From assembly GCA_016706255.1 (NCBI GenBank), contig JADJJZ010000030.1:124001-188000 (forward strand): a stretch of DNA of 64,000 nt. The letters are read 5' to 3'. A program made the translations under genes and the position numbers. The notes beneath the pieces are model-generated. The model searched no databases. It was not told where the DNA came from and saw only the letters and a program-made list of their open reading frames with translations. Position 1 is the stretch's first letter, and each line of letters opens with the position of its first letter. Shown piece after piece: positions 9,214 to 18,694 of this stretch. Origin of the DNA: Bacteroidota bacterium. GTDB lineage: Bacteria; Bacteroidota; Bacteroidia; Chitinophagales; BACL12.

Positions 9214-9221
9214 TATCTTAG
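9214..9221 (+). promoter_or_regulatory. Possible -7 element for the rightward transporter
   Basis: TATCTTAG departs by one base from TAnnTTTG and lies 40 bases before the ATG at 9261. No convincing -33 element was seen. Confidence 0.3.
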
Positions 9222-9260
9222 CAGGATTCCTTAAATTGCAACCAAATTAAACAGCACGGT

Positions 9261-10610
9261 ATGGAAAAACCTCGCATGAGTTTTTGGCAAATCTGGAACA
9301 TGAGTTTTGGATTTTTAGGGATACAGTTCGGATTTGCCTTACAAAATGGGAATGCCTCAGCTATTTTGCAAAATTTTGGTGCAGATATCGGGCGCTTGAG
9401 TTGGTATTGGGTGTTAGCACCACTAACCGGCATGATCATACAACCTTTGATTGGTCATTTTAGTGATAAAACATGGAATCGACTTGGGCGAAGAAAACCC
9501 TACTTTTTATTTGGTACTATCGTATGTTGTCTTGCATTGATTTTATTACCAAACTCAGCGGTGCTTCTGGCAGGGAAATCCGCATTATTGATTGGTTTAG
9601 GATTTTTAATGATTATGGATGCGAGTATAAATGTTGCCATGGAACCTTTCCGTGCATTAGTTGCAGATAATTTGCCGGATAAGCAGCGCACAATCGGATT
9701 TAGTATTCAAACAGTATTAATTGGTATTGGTGCTGTTGCAGGAAGTTGGTTACCGTGGGTGTTAGCAAACTGGGCAGGTGTTTCATCATCTGCGCCTCAA
9801 GGTCATGTTGCTAATAACGTTATCTATTCATTTTACATTGGCGCAATTGTTTTTTTTGGTGCTATAATGGTAACTATTTTGTTTGCGAAAGAATATCCCC
9901 CAAAAGAATATGAGCAGTTTCATGGCAAACCACATAAATCAAACAAAGGCATTTTTGAAATTTTTAGCGATTTCAGCAAGATGCCAAAAACAATGAAACA
10001 ACTTGGCTTAGTACAATTTTTTAGCTGGTTTGCTTTATTTGGGATGTGGGTCTTTACAACACCGGCAATTGCACACCATATTTATAAATTACCGGTTGAT
10101 GATACTTCAAGCGATGAATTCAGAAAAGCAGGAAACTGGGTGGGTATTATTTTCGGTGTATATAATTTAGTGAGCGCTATTTATGCCATTTTTTTACCGG
10201 CCATTTCAAGAAAAATTGGTCGCAAATCAACGCATGCAATTTCTTTAACCTGCGGCGGCATCGGGCTTATTTCCATGTTTTTTGCTAAATCACCGGAGAT
10301 GCTCATTTTTTCAATGATTGGCGTAGGTATCGCATGGGCAAGTATTTTAGCAATGCCTTATGCGATTTTAGCAGGTAGTATTCCTGCAGGTAAAATGGGT
10401 GTATATATGGGCATTTTTAATTTCTTTATTACCATTCCGCAAATTATTAATGGTATTGTTGGCGGACCAATTGTGCATAGTATTTATGGCGACAATGCTA
10501 TTTATGCAATTGTGATGAGCGGTATATTTATGATTTGTGCAGCAGTCTCCGTAATTTATGTGCACGACGATGGTGATATTAATGTAATTAAAACAAAACC
10601 TATTGCTTAA
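9261..10610 (+). CDS. MFS maltose/sucrose-type transporter, SLC45-like
   Basis: A 449-residue polytopic carrier, paralogous to the one at 7779-9065. LIGHFSDKTWNRLGRRKPYF carries the GRRKP loop signature, and FLMIMDASINVAMEPFRALVADNLP is a helix-4/5 motif typical of maltose-importing MFS proteins in Bacteroidota. A second-half motif ISRKIGRKSTH repeats the loop. It is expected to bring maltodextrin products into the cytoplasm, where MalQ acts. Its stop codon abuts the stop of the converging acyltransferase gene with no spacer. Confidence 0.87.
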   Translation: MEKPRMSFWQIWNMSFGFLGIQFGFALQNGNASAILQNFGADIGRLSWYWVLAPLTGMIIQPLIGHFSDKTWNRLGRRKPYFLFGTIVCCLALILLPNSAVLLAGKSALLIGLGFLMIMDASINVAMEPFRALVADNLPDKQRTIGFSIQTVLIGIGAVAGSWLPWVLANWAGVSSSAPQGHVANNVIYSFYIGAIVFFGAIMVTILFAKEYPPKEYEQFHGKPHKSNKGIFEIFSDFSKMPKTMKQLGLVQFFSWFALFGMWVFTTPAIAHHIYKLPVDDTSSDEFRKAGNWVGIIFGVYNLVSAIYAIFLPAISRKIGRKSTHAISLTCGGIGLISMFFAKSPEMLIFSMIGVGIAWASILAMPYAILAGSIPAGKMGVYMGIFNFFITIPQIINGIVGGPIVHSIYGDNAIYAIVMSGIFMICAAVSVIYVHDDGDINVIKTKPIA

Positions 10611-11702
10611 TTAAACAAAGTTTTTCAGGAAAGGTGTTTTTTGCATAATGGTTACAATACCCATTGTTATTGCAGTTATAATTACTGCTGTAACCGGAAT
10701 GGTAATAAAAGGAACAGCATACATTGCAGGAGCATAAATACCGATATATCCTAAAAATACACCCTCAAATAATTCAATAATAAGCGGATGTAATAAATAA
10801 ATACCAAAGGTTACGCCGCCTAAATAAGCAAGAATTTTATACTTTTTTTCAGAAAATTTCGCAAATGCTTTCATGGCATAGTGTTCCAACAATATAAATG
10901 CTGAAACAGCCTGTACAAATATGCCCGGGCGGTGATGCGATAAGTAAAATATGTCTACCGTTTTATGCTGATTGGAATCTAACCAAACCAGGAAAATGTT
11001 TATGATATAACTTATAATAAAAGTAATCCACGCAATTTTAATCTGTTTTAAATTAAATTTATATTGCATTAAATAATATCCCAACACATAAAAACCGAGG
11101 TAAGATGTTACAACAGGAATATTCAATCCCAATTTAACCGGTGTGTAATTATAAACTAAGGGTAAAATTACGTTTGAAAAAATCCACAACCCTAAGAGGT
11201 AATATAAATCCTGCTTGCGTAAAACCGGAATTACTCTTCGCAAAAATGGCGTAACCAGATACATGCCCACAATCATATATAAAAACCAAAGGTGATCATA
11301 TACGGGTCCCACAATCGGGTTTTTCATAACAGAAAACAAGGTATTCCAAGAAACTCCGCCATGTAAATAATGGTGGTCGGCAACAATTTTTATTTCATAC
11401 ACAATTGTCCAGAAAATTAATGGGAGCAGCACCCTGACAAAGCGTTTTTTAAAGAAGGAGGGATAGGATTCTTCCTTAGAGAGTAGCAAAGCGCCGCTAA
11501 TCATTAAAAATATTGGCACCCCAACCCGGCCGAATGTGTCAAAAATGAGGCAGATTAGCCAAAAACCACTGTTTACATCCGTTTCCCGCCATAACCAGGG
11601 GGTGGCAACGTGTAATTGTACTACAATAAATGTGGCAATAAACCGAACAAGATCGAAATGAACTGCTCGTTTTTGTATAGGAATGGAATGGTCTTGCGTC
11701 AT
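10611..11702 (-). CDS. Membrane acyltransferase, acyltransferase-3 family
   Basis: A 363-residue multispan protein that probably O-acylates a cell-surface glycan. The N-terminal RAVHFDLVRFIATFIVVQLHV, with its His in the first helix, and FGRVGVPIFLMISGALLL are hallmarks of the family. About ten hydrophobic segments follow. I chose the ATG at 11702 because a longer frame would begin with the TTG that is the end of a -7 promoter element. It converges on the MFS gene with zero intergenic bases and has no evident tie to starch use; the substrate is unknown. Confidence 0.85.
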   Translation of the reverse strand: MTQDHSIPIQKRAVHFDLVRFIATFIVVQLHVATPWLWRETDVNSGFWLICLIFDTFGRVGVPIFLMISGALLLSKEESYPSFFKKRFVRVLLPLIFWTIVYEIKIVADHHYLHGGVSWNTLFSVMKNPIVGPVYDHLWFLYMIVGMYLVTPFLRRVIPVLRKQDLYYLLGLWIFSNVILPLVYNYTPVKLGLNIPVVTSYLGFYVLGYYLMQYKFNLKQIKIAWITFIISYIINIFLVWLDSNQHKTVDIFYLSHHRPGIFVQAVSAFILLEHYAMKAFAKFSEKKYKILAYLGGVTFGIYLLHPLIIELFEGVFLGYIGIYAPAMYAVPFITIPVTAVIITAITMGIVTIMQKTPFLKNFV

Positions 11703-11739
11703 GTTTTGAACAAAGCTGCGTGCAGCCGTTAACACGGAG

Positions 11740-11747
11740 CAAATATA
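11740..11747 (-). promoter_or_regulatory. -7 promoter element of the acyltransferase gene
   Basis: TATATTTG on the - strand fits TAnnTTTG and lies 37 bases upstream of the ATG at 11702. It also shows that the in-frame TTG at 11750 is promoter, not a start codon. Confidence 0.5.
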
Positions 11748-11853
11748 CAATTAATAACCAGTTAAGGTAATGACATAAACTTCCCTGATTGCCGGTTTTT
11801 ATAAAAACCAAACAATCGCCCAAACTAAAAACCCGGTGCCGAAATCAATTTAA

Positions 11854-14800
11854 TTAATCCAGCTCAATTGCCTTACTTTTTTGTTCTCCGGCCATTTCAT
11901 TTAACGATTTAATATCACTTGCAACAATTTGTTTTAGCTTATTAAGCTGCACATCGATACGTTTCGTTAAATCATCATACTTAGTATACATGGTTTTTGT
12001 TGGTGCCGTATCTGCCATTTGAAGAAAATAATTTAATCCCGCAATTTTTTCTTCCAGCATTATCGGAAATTTCAAATTATCTTCATAAGCAAGAATTAAC
12101 GGATTATAAAGCTGTTCTTCAATTGCTGTTAATGAATCAACAATCGGTTTACATACTTTTTCAAAATTTTCTTTTTTCGTTTCGTCTGCTTCTGCATCAG
12201 TATGTGCTGCAATTTGTGATTTAATACTTCTTATTAACTCAGTAGCCGCTGCAATTTCATTTAATTTATCACAAATCTTTTTGTTCATGTCAAATTGCGC
12301 CTGCAAATCTTGTTGTGTTGCCGGATTACGAGGGTCTTTTTGAATAGTAAATTCTTGTGTTCCAACAATTGAATCGCCAATAAACATTTTAGCGGTGTAT
12401 TTTCCGGGAACAGCCAAAGGCCCCATTAAGGAGGCTTCAAAAGTGGCGCTGGTATCACCTTTCGCATCAGGGTAACGCATATCCCATACAAATTGATGCA
12501 TGCCTTTATTGCCATTTAATTTACCGGATTCAGCATGTTTTTCATTTTCATAAAATTCATCTTTTGTTGTTACCGGTGTGCGTTTATTATCATATAAATT
12601 GGAATAAGTAATTATTTCATCACCATCGTTTTCATAAAAAACAATTTTTAATTCATCTGCTGGTTTTTTCTTTAAATAATAATTTATTTTAACACCAACT
12701 GCTTCGTTTTCTCCTGTTTGATCACTGGCTTCTTCTGAATTCCAATTTGGCCCCGGTGTTCTCCATCCATCGTGAATTGGATAAAGATGAACAGCATTTT
12801 TTTCTATTTCTTTCCAGCTATCATTATTTTTTGCCAATTCATAAATTGGTGTAATATCATCTAAAATCCAAAAACTTCTTCCATGTGTTGCAATAACAAT
12901 ATCGCGTTCGTTTTTATTTATCTGAATATCTACAACTGGTGTTACCGGAAGATTTAATTTTAATGGCTGCCAGAATGCACCATCATTTATCGAAAAATAA
13001 ACGCCTGTTTCTAATCCTGCAAACAACAACCCCTTAACATTCGGGTCGTTGCGAACACAGCGGTTATAAGTGTTTTCCGGCAAACCATCGGTAATTTTTG
13101 TCCAGGTTTTACCGTAATCAGTTGTTTTATAGATATAAGGATGTGTATCATCTGACTTATATCTTGTTGCTGAAACATAGCAGGTCCCGGCATCAAAATG
13201 TGATGGTTCCACATAACTTATCATACTCCATTCAGGCAAACCCGTTGGTGTAACATTTGTCCAGTTTTTACCATTATCCTGCGACACAAATACATATCCA
13301 TCATCACTACCCGACCACAAAATACCGGCTTGCACATATGATTCAGCAAAGGCAAATATGGTAGCATAAAACTCAACACCTGTATTATCTAAAGTAACCG
13401 GGCCGCCACTTGGTAATAGTGTTTTTGGATCATTTCGTGTTAAATCCGGTGATATGGTTTCCCAGGTTACACCACCATCAAAACTGCGGTGCACATAATT
13501 ACTTGTTGCATACATACAACTTTTATTATGTGGTGAAAATAAAATCGGAAACGTCCAGTTAAATCTTTTTTGTGCAGTATTTGCTCCGGCTCCATAATGT
13601 TGCTCCGGCTCTACTGAAATAATACGATACATATCGTTTGCTTCATTAAACGAAGAAAAAATCCCATCATATTCTCCGCCATAAGTAATTTCTGAATTTG
13701 TCGGGTCGGGAACAATATATCCCGCCTCACCTCCTGCAACCCAACGCCAGTCGCCTTCTCCAATACTTCCACCACTTGTTCTGGAAGCAATTTTTATTGA
13801 TGAATTATCCTGCTGCCCACCATATGCATGGTAAGGAAAATCATTATCTAAATTTACATGATAAAATTGTGCGGTTGGAATATCTGTTTCCGACCAGGTA
13901 GCACCATCATTAAAAGTAATTGTTGGACCACCATCACCACCAATAATATAATTATCAGGATTGTTTGCATTAATCCACATTACGTGATTATCCCAGGTAT
14001 TTGTTTCTGCTCTTTCAAAAGACGAACCACCATCTTTACTTCTCCAATATTCAACACTTAAAATAAATAATTCATTATCGTTTTGCGGGTCAACATAAAT
14101 ATTACTGAAATACCATGGTCGTTGAATTAAATCATTTTCTTTTGTTAATAAACTCCAGGTTTCACCACCATCTCCTGAAAAATAAATTCCGGCATTATCT
14201 TTATTTTCAACTGATGCCCATAAATTGTTATGATTTTTAGATGAAATGGTCACTATTATTTTTCCCATCAAACCCTTTGGCATTCCCGGGTTTACAGAAA
14301 TCATTTTCCAGGTATTACCACCATCAATACTTTTATATAAACCACTTCCGTTGCCACCACTGCTTAATGAATACGGTGTGCGAAATGCCTTCCACATGCT
14401 TGCATAAATAATATTCGGATTAGTTGGATCTAATTTTACATCAACACAACCTGTTGTATCATTTGCACCTTTTAAAATTAAATTCCATGTAGCGCCGCCA
14501 TCCGTAGTTTTATATAATCCTCTTTCTTTATTAGGCCCCCAAATATGACCTTGTGCTGCAACGTAAACAATGTTTTCATTTTGCGGATGTATGGCAATTG
14601 AACCAATCGCATAACTATCATTTAATCCGATATGTTTCCATGTTTTTCCTGCATCAATCGATTTATACATACCATCACCAAACGAAATATTTCCACGCAT
14701 TTCCACTTCGCCTGTGCCTACATATACAATATTGGAATTTGTTTGGGCAACTTCAATTGCACCAACGCTTGAAGATGTAAATATCGAATCAGAAACACAG

Positions 14801-15069
14801 TGCCAGCTAACTCCTCCGTCTTGTGTTTTCCAAACACCACCTCCTACCTGACCGGCATAATATGTTTGGTTATCGTTGTAAGCTCCTGTTACGGCAATAC
14901 ACCTCCCGGCCCTGAAAGGGCCAATGTTTCTCCAGTGTAAACCATTATATAATTCTGCAGGAATTATATTTTCGGTTTTGGGTTGCGTTGGATTGCTTTT
15001 TTTACCGGTTTGAGCAAATGTTGAAGTGAAACAAATTAACAGGGAAAAAAGGAAGGATAATGATTTCAT
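11854..15069 (-). CDS. Large secreted Asp-box (BNR/VPS10-like) beta-propeller protein
   Basis: A protein of 1071 residues from the ATG at 15069, which opens a signal peptide (MKSLSFLFSLLICF, ending TFAQ). Residues about 45-750 contain some eleven Asp-box motifs of the form S/T-x-D-x-G-x-T-W (TQDGGVSW, SIDAGKTW, TTDGGATW, SIDGGNTW, SGDGGETW, SFDGGVTW and others), predicting one or two beta-propellers of the VPS10/sialidase-like fold. A beta-rich domain follows, then an alpha-helical C-terminus (about 940-1071). There is no T9SS sorting domain. Such proteins are often named glycosyl hydrolase, but no sialidase catalytic set was recognised. It lies between the acyltransferase and the SusA-like gene on the same strand; its function is unknown. 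Confidence 0.8.
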   Translation of the reverse strand: MKSLSFLFSLLICFTSTFAQTGKKSNPTQPKTENIIPAELYNGLHWRNIGPFRAGRCIAVTGAYNDNQTYYAGQVGGGVWKTQDGGVSWHCVSDSIFTSSSVGAIEVAQTNSNIVYVGTGEVEMRGNISFGDGMYKSIDAGKTWKHIGLNDSYAIGSIAIHPQNENIVYVAAQGHIWGPNKERGLYKTTDGGATWNLILKGANDTTGCVDVKLDPTNPNIIYASMWKAFRTPYSLSSGGNGSGLYKSIDGGNTWKMISVNPGMPKGLMGKIIVTISSKNHNNLWASVENKDNAGIYFSGDGGETWSLLTKENDLIQRPWYFSNIYVDPQNDNELFILSVEYWRSKDGGSSFERAETNTWDNHVMWINANNPDNYIIGGDGGPTITFNDGATWSETDIPTAQFYHVNLDNDFPYHAYGGQQDNSSIKIASRTSGGSIGEGDWRWVAGGEAGYIVPDPTNSEITYGGEYDGIFSSFNEANDMYRIISVEPEQHYGAGANTAQKRFNWTFPILFSPHNKSCMYATSNYVHRSFDGGVTWETISPDLTRNDPKTLLPSGGPVTLDNTGVEFYATIFAFAESYVQAGILWSGSDDGYVFVSQDNGKNWTNVTPTGLPEWSMISYVEPSHFDAGTCYVSATRYKSDDTHPYIYKTTDYGKTWTKITDGLPENTYNRCVRNDPNVKGLLFAGLETGVYFSINDGAFWQPLKLNLPVTPVVDIQINKNERDIVIATHGRSFWILDDITPIYELAKNNDSWKEIEKNAVHLYPIHDGWRTPGPNWNSEEASDQTGENEAVGVKINYYLKKKPADELKIVFYENDGDEIITYSNLYDNKRTPVTTKDEFYENEKHAESGKLNGNKGMHQFVWDMRYPDAKGDTSATFEASLMGPLAVPGKYTAKMFIGDSIVGTQEFTIQKDPRNPATQQDLQAQFDMNKKICDKLNEIAAATELIRSIKSQIAAHTDAEADETKKENFEKVCKPIVDSLTAIEEQLYNPLILAYEDNLKFPIMLEEKIAGLNYFLQMADTAPTKTMYTKYDDLTKRIDVQLNKLKQIVASDIKSLNEMAGEQKSKAIELD

Positions 15070-15090
15070 AAATTTAATTAATGGTAGATA

Positions 15091-15098
15091 CAAATATA
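15091..15098 (-). promoter_or_regulatory. -7 promoter element of the Asp-box protein gene
   Basis: TATATTTG on the - strand ends 22 bases before the ATG at 15069 and fits TAnnTTTG. It implies a 5' leader of roughly 15 bases. Confidence 0.5.
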
Positions 15099-15167
15099 CA
15101 ATTTACCTAAATTTGCTATAGTGGCTTTATTTGAATATCGGATAAACAATTTTATATATTGCTTTTT

Positions 15168-17006
15168 TTACTTCAAGATGTAAATACCGGCTTGCATGCC
15201 TTTTACCGAAATATTTTTTAATCCTGATGTAGTATCGCCACTTATTACTTCATACGCTGAAGAAAATCCGGAAATACGTTCTGCAAACCTTGCTGCATCA
15301 AGAGTATAGGATTTCGAACTTGTATTCATGATCACCATTATTGTTTCTTTTTCGGTGTAACGAAAATAAACATACACACCCTCTTCCGGAATAAACTGCA
15401 TGAGTTTACCATTTTTAATTGCATCCGAATTTTTACGCCAGTTGGCAATTGTACTTACATAATTGTAAATGTCTTTTTCTTTTTCATTAAGATTACTGGT
15501 ATCAAATTTATTTACCAAATCTCCTGTCCAGCCTCCGGGAAAATCTTCACGCACTAAACCATCTTCCGGAAATGAAAAGTTTTTCATACCAATTTCATCT
15601 CCATAATACCATTGCACCATTCCCCTGGTTGTCATAATAAATGCAATCCCCAATTTAAACTTTGCAACATCTTCTCCAACTACCGAATAAAATCTGCTTA
15701 CATCATGATTGCTTAAAAACAATACATTTTTCATAACATCGCCATACATATAATCCTGTGAAAGATTATGATAAATGCGTGTTACACCATTGTACCAGCC
15801 AAACCCTTCATTTAAGCCGGTGTTGAGTGCATCATATAAGTTAAAATCGGTTACACCCGGTAATTTAGAATTATAACCGGTAATTAAATGATTATCGCCC
15901 TGAAAATAGCCCTGCACGCCAACACCATTTACCCATACCTCACCAAAAATTCCGAAGTTGGGATATTCATAGTTAATTGCTTCAGACCATTTGGTTAAAA
16001 ATTTTAAATCTGAATAAGGATAGGTATCTAATCTGAACCCATCGATATGATAGTTTTCTATCCACCAAATATTATTTTGAATAAGATAATTCGTTAAAAA
16101 AGGATTGTCCTGATTTAAATCCGGCATATGTACATCAAACCAACCTTCATTCATTTTTTTAATATCATATTCGCTTGCATAAGGATCTATTTTTACACTG
16201 GTGCGATAATTACTGCGAACAAACCCGGTATCCCATTGATGAATCCAGTCTGCCATTGGTAAATCTTTAATAAACCAGTGTTCAGAACCTACGTGATTAT
16301 GAACAACATCTACAACAACTTTCATATCGCGTTTATGCGATTCATCTACATACGTTTTAAATAAAGCGCTGGTTCCATATCTTGGGTCAATATTATAATG
16401 ATCGGTTGCAGCATAACCGTGGTAACTCCATTTTGGTTGATCATTGGTTATTAATGGTGTACACCAAGTGGCGGTAACACCTAATTTTTTTATATCGTCA
16501 AGGTGATTTATAATTCCCTGCAAATCGCCACCATGTCTGCCTTTTGGGTTTTTTCGATCTACTGTGTCTTCTTTTAGTCCGGCAACAACATCATTAGTTA
16601 CATCGCCGTTGGAATACCTATCGGGCATAAGCAGATAAATAAAATCGCCGGCGTTTAATCCATATTCAAATGTTCTTTTTTCGCGTGCATTTAGTGAATA
16701 TGGCTGAACAAATTTTGTTTTGCCCATACTAAATTGCAGGTTCACAATTCCCGGTTTGGTATTATCATCAATTACAATTTCTGCGAATAAATAATTTTTA
16801 TTTTCTACAGTAGTTGCGCTGATTAAATGTACACCGGGATAATTTATTTCCAATTGAAAATTACCGATGTTTTTTCCGTGAATCATTAATTGCACACTGG
16901 AGTCGCGCATGCCTACCCACCAATTTGGCGGACAAATATTTTCAACTTGCTGAGCAGATAGTAGTGTAGTAGATACTACCAATAATAACAACAGGACTTT
17001 TTTCAT
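15168..17006 (-). CDS. SusA-like neopullulanase/cyclomaltodextrinase (GH13)
   Basis: A 612-residue glucan hydrolase with a signal peptide (MKKVLLLLLVVSTTLLSAQ), probably periplasmic because no T9SS domain follows. Residues 20-105 form the Ig-like cyclomaltodextrinase N-terminal domain (ICPPNWWVGM). The GH13 barrel shows D233-H238 (DVVHNH), GFRLDTYPYS with nucleophile D327, GEVW with acid/base E356, and SNHD at 432-435. A small C-terminal beta domain ends the protein. It lies directly downstream of susD on the same strand, so it matches SusA of the Bacteroides starch system: trimming maltodextrins brought through SusCD. A terminator-like hairpin separates it from susD. Confidence 0.92.
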   Translation of the reverse strand: MKKVLLLLLVVSTTLLSAQQVENICPPNWWVGMRDSSVQLMIHGKNIGNFQLEINYPGVHLISATTVENKNYLFAEIVIDDNTKPGIVNLQFSMGKTKFVQPYSLNAREKRTFEYGLNAGDFIYLLMPDRYSNGDVTNDVVAGLKEDTVDRKNPKGRHGGDLQGIINHLDDIKKLGVTATWCTPLITNDQPKWSYHGYAATDHYNIDPRYGTSALFKTYVDESHKRDMKVVVDVVHNHVGSEHWFIKDLPMADWIHQWDTGFVRSNYRTSVKIDPYASEYDIKKMNEGWFDVHMPDLNQDNPFLTNYLIQNNIWWIENYHIDGFRLDTYPYSDLKFLTKWSEAINYEYPNFGIFGEVWVNGVGVQGYFQGDNHLITGYNSKLPGVTDFNLYDALNTGLNEGFGWYNGVTRIYHNLSQDYMYGDVMKNVLFLSNHDVSRFYSVVGEDVAKFKLGIAFIMTTRGMVQWYYGDEIGMKNFSFPEDGLVREDFPGGWTGDLVNKFDTSNLNEKEKDIYNYVSTIANWRKNSDAIKNGKLMQFIPEEGVYVYFRYTEKETIMVIMNTSSKSYTLDAARFAERISGFSSAYEVISGDTTSGLKNISVKGMQAGIYILK

Positions 17007-17040
17007 TGTATAAAATTAATTAAACCAAATCACCTAACAT

Positions 17041-17075
17041 AAAAAAAGAGGCTTTCGTTTATAGAAAGCCTCTTT
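17041..17075 (-). terminator. Intrinsic terminator after susD
   Basis: On the - strand, AAAGAGGCTTTC and GAAAGCCTCTTT form a perfect 12-base stem around a 7-base loop, followed by a run of T. It lies just past the susD stop. It may end the susCD message or partly attenuate transcription into the SusA-like gene. Confidence 0.8.
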
Positions 17076-17093
17076 GAATAATTATTTTAAATA

Positions 17094-18683
17094 TTAATAA
17101 CCCGGATTTTGAATTAAATTCGGATTTGCTACAATATCATCAGAAGGAATTGGGTAAAGATTTAAGTATTCAGGTACTGAAGCGCCTGAATAAGATCCAC
17201 CTTTAAAGGCCCAAACATATTCACCACCGGTAAATAATCCGTAACGAATTAAGTCTGTTCTTCTATAACCTTCTAGTTGTAATTCACGTGTACGTTCTTC
17301 CAAAACAGATTCCGGAGTAATAGAACCCACATTATGCGTAGCATCGCCATAAGCGCGTTCGCGTAAAGCGTTCACATAACCTAAACCAAGGCTTACATCA
17401 CCTGCGCCGCGGGCAGCACATTCAGCGTACATTAAATACACATCTCCTAAACGGAACATTGGAAAATCTGTATCTACATAGTTTCCCGTAATATCTGAAC
17501 CAACCTGACCGGTGCTCGTAATGTTTCTCCATTTTGCAATTGGCCAACCTACAACAAACTGACCTAACTGAGCATCGTCAGTAAAATCAAGTGTTTGACC
17601 ATCTAAGAAAAACATATTCCTTGCATCATCGTTATCAGGGAAATTGGCTGCGTATTGCGGTGTTGAGCGGTTTCCACCCCATCCGAACTGAACACCAAAA
17701 TAAGATGAGTCGAGAGCACTCATTGCATCACCACCAATTGTTGAGTGGGTTAAAAACGTAGTTCCTCCAAAAGTTTGTGTAAACATACCATCAAATGTTA
17801 CCGGGAAAATAATTTCATTTGAATTATGGTTATCTGCCATAAATAAATGGTCATAAACCGGTTCTAAAGTATATCCACCTTCATTAATAATCTTTGCGCA
17901 ATAAGTTGCACAGTCTGAATATCTGGCTGTTCCTGTATACACTTCTGCATTTAAATAAACTTTAGCAAGTAATGTTTGAACTGCGCCTTTTGTTGCCCGG
18001 CCATATTCATTAACTGCAGGTAATTCAGATTCAATAGCAAGTAATTCAGATTCAACATAGGTAAACAAATCTGCTCTGGTTATACGCTTAGGTGCGTCTG
18101 AACCAAAAGCATCTTCTTCAGTAATAAATGGAACATTACCAAATAAATCCATTGCATGATAATAACTTAAAGCACGAAGAAAACGCACTTCAGTACGATA
18201 ACCTCGGATTAATGTTTTATCTGCATCTGAAAATCCACGTTCATCCATTTTATCATCTGTAGATTCACGCAAAAATTCATTACATAAAGGAATCTGAAAA
18301 TAAATACGATAATACATCGCTTCAACAAAATCGTTTGTTGATGACCATTGCATTTTATTTAATTCAGGAATACCCGGGTCATTCCATGCACATTTAATTG
18401 CGTCTGTTGGAATTTCCTGTAAATTCCATAAAACGCGCACATATTGAGAAAACCCTTCATCAATACCTGAAATATCCGGATTACCCGCAGGACCCTGATT
18501 TCCGGAAATAGCTAAACCGGAATATATTTTTGCCAAAACGTGAATATAATTTGCAGGATCTTCATACACAGCAACAGAGTTTAATCCGTAAGCCGGTTCC
18601 AAATCCAAATCATTAAAACACGAAGGTGTGGTAATACTTACTAAAGTAAGTAGCATTACCGGAAAAATTATTTTATTTTTCAT
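17094..18683 (-). CDS. SusD/RagB-type surface glycan-binding lipoprotein
   Basis: A 529-residue lipoprotein from the ATG at 18683 (a GTG directly before it is not needed). The lipobox places lipidated C22 after TTPS. Helical TPR-like SusD features are visible: YRTEVRFLRALSYYHAMDLFG and KGAVQTLLAKVYLNAE, then a variable central part and a C-terminal TRELQLEGYRRTDLIRYG motif near residue 480. SusD proteins cap the SusC barrel and deliver oligosaccharides to it. It lies 11 bases after susC, so the pair is one transcription unit. The neighbouring amylases suggest alpha-glucan as the ligand, though SusD sequence alone does not show this. Confidence 0.93.
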   Translation of the reverse strand: MKNKIIFPVMLLTLVSITTPSCFNDLDLEPAYGLNSVAVYEDPANYIHVLAKIYSGLAISGNQGPAGNPDISGIDEGFSQYVRVLWNLQEIPTDAIKCAWNDPGIPELNKMQWSSTNDFVEAMYYRIYFQIPLCNEFLRESTDDKMDERGFSDADKTLIRGYRTEVRFLRALSYYHAMDLFGNVPFITEEDAFGSDAPKRITRADLFTYVESELLAIESELPAVNEYGRATKGAVQTLLAKVYLNAEVYTGTARYSDCATYCAKIINEGGYTLEPVYDHLFMADNHNSNEIIFPVTFDGMFTQTFGGTTFLTHSTIGGDAMSALDSSYFGVQFGWGGNRSTPQYAANFPDNDDARNMFFLDGQTLDFTDDAQLGQFVVGWPIAKWRNITSTGQVGSDITGNYVDTDFPMFRLGDVYLMYAECAARGAGDVSLGLGYVNALRERAYGDATHNVGSITPESVLEERTRELQLEGYRRTDLIRYGLFTGGEYVWAFKGGSYSGASVPEYLNLYPIPSDDIVANPNLIQNPGY

Positions 18684-18694
18684 CACTGATAAAT

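Noticed and set aside
11854..15069. Sialidase
   Set aside because: Asp boxes alone do not show sialidase activity; the arginine triad, Tyr/Glu pair and FRIP-type motif were not recognised.
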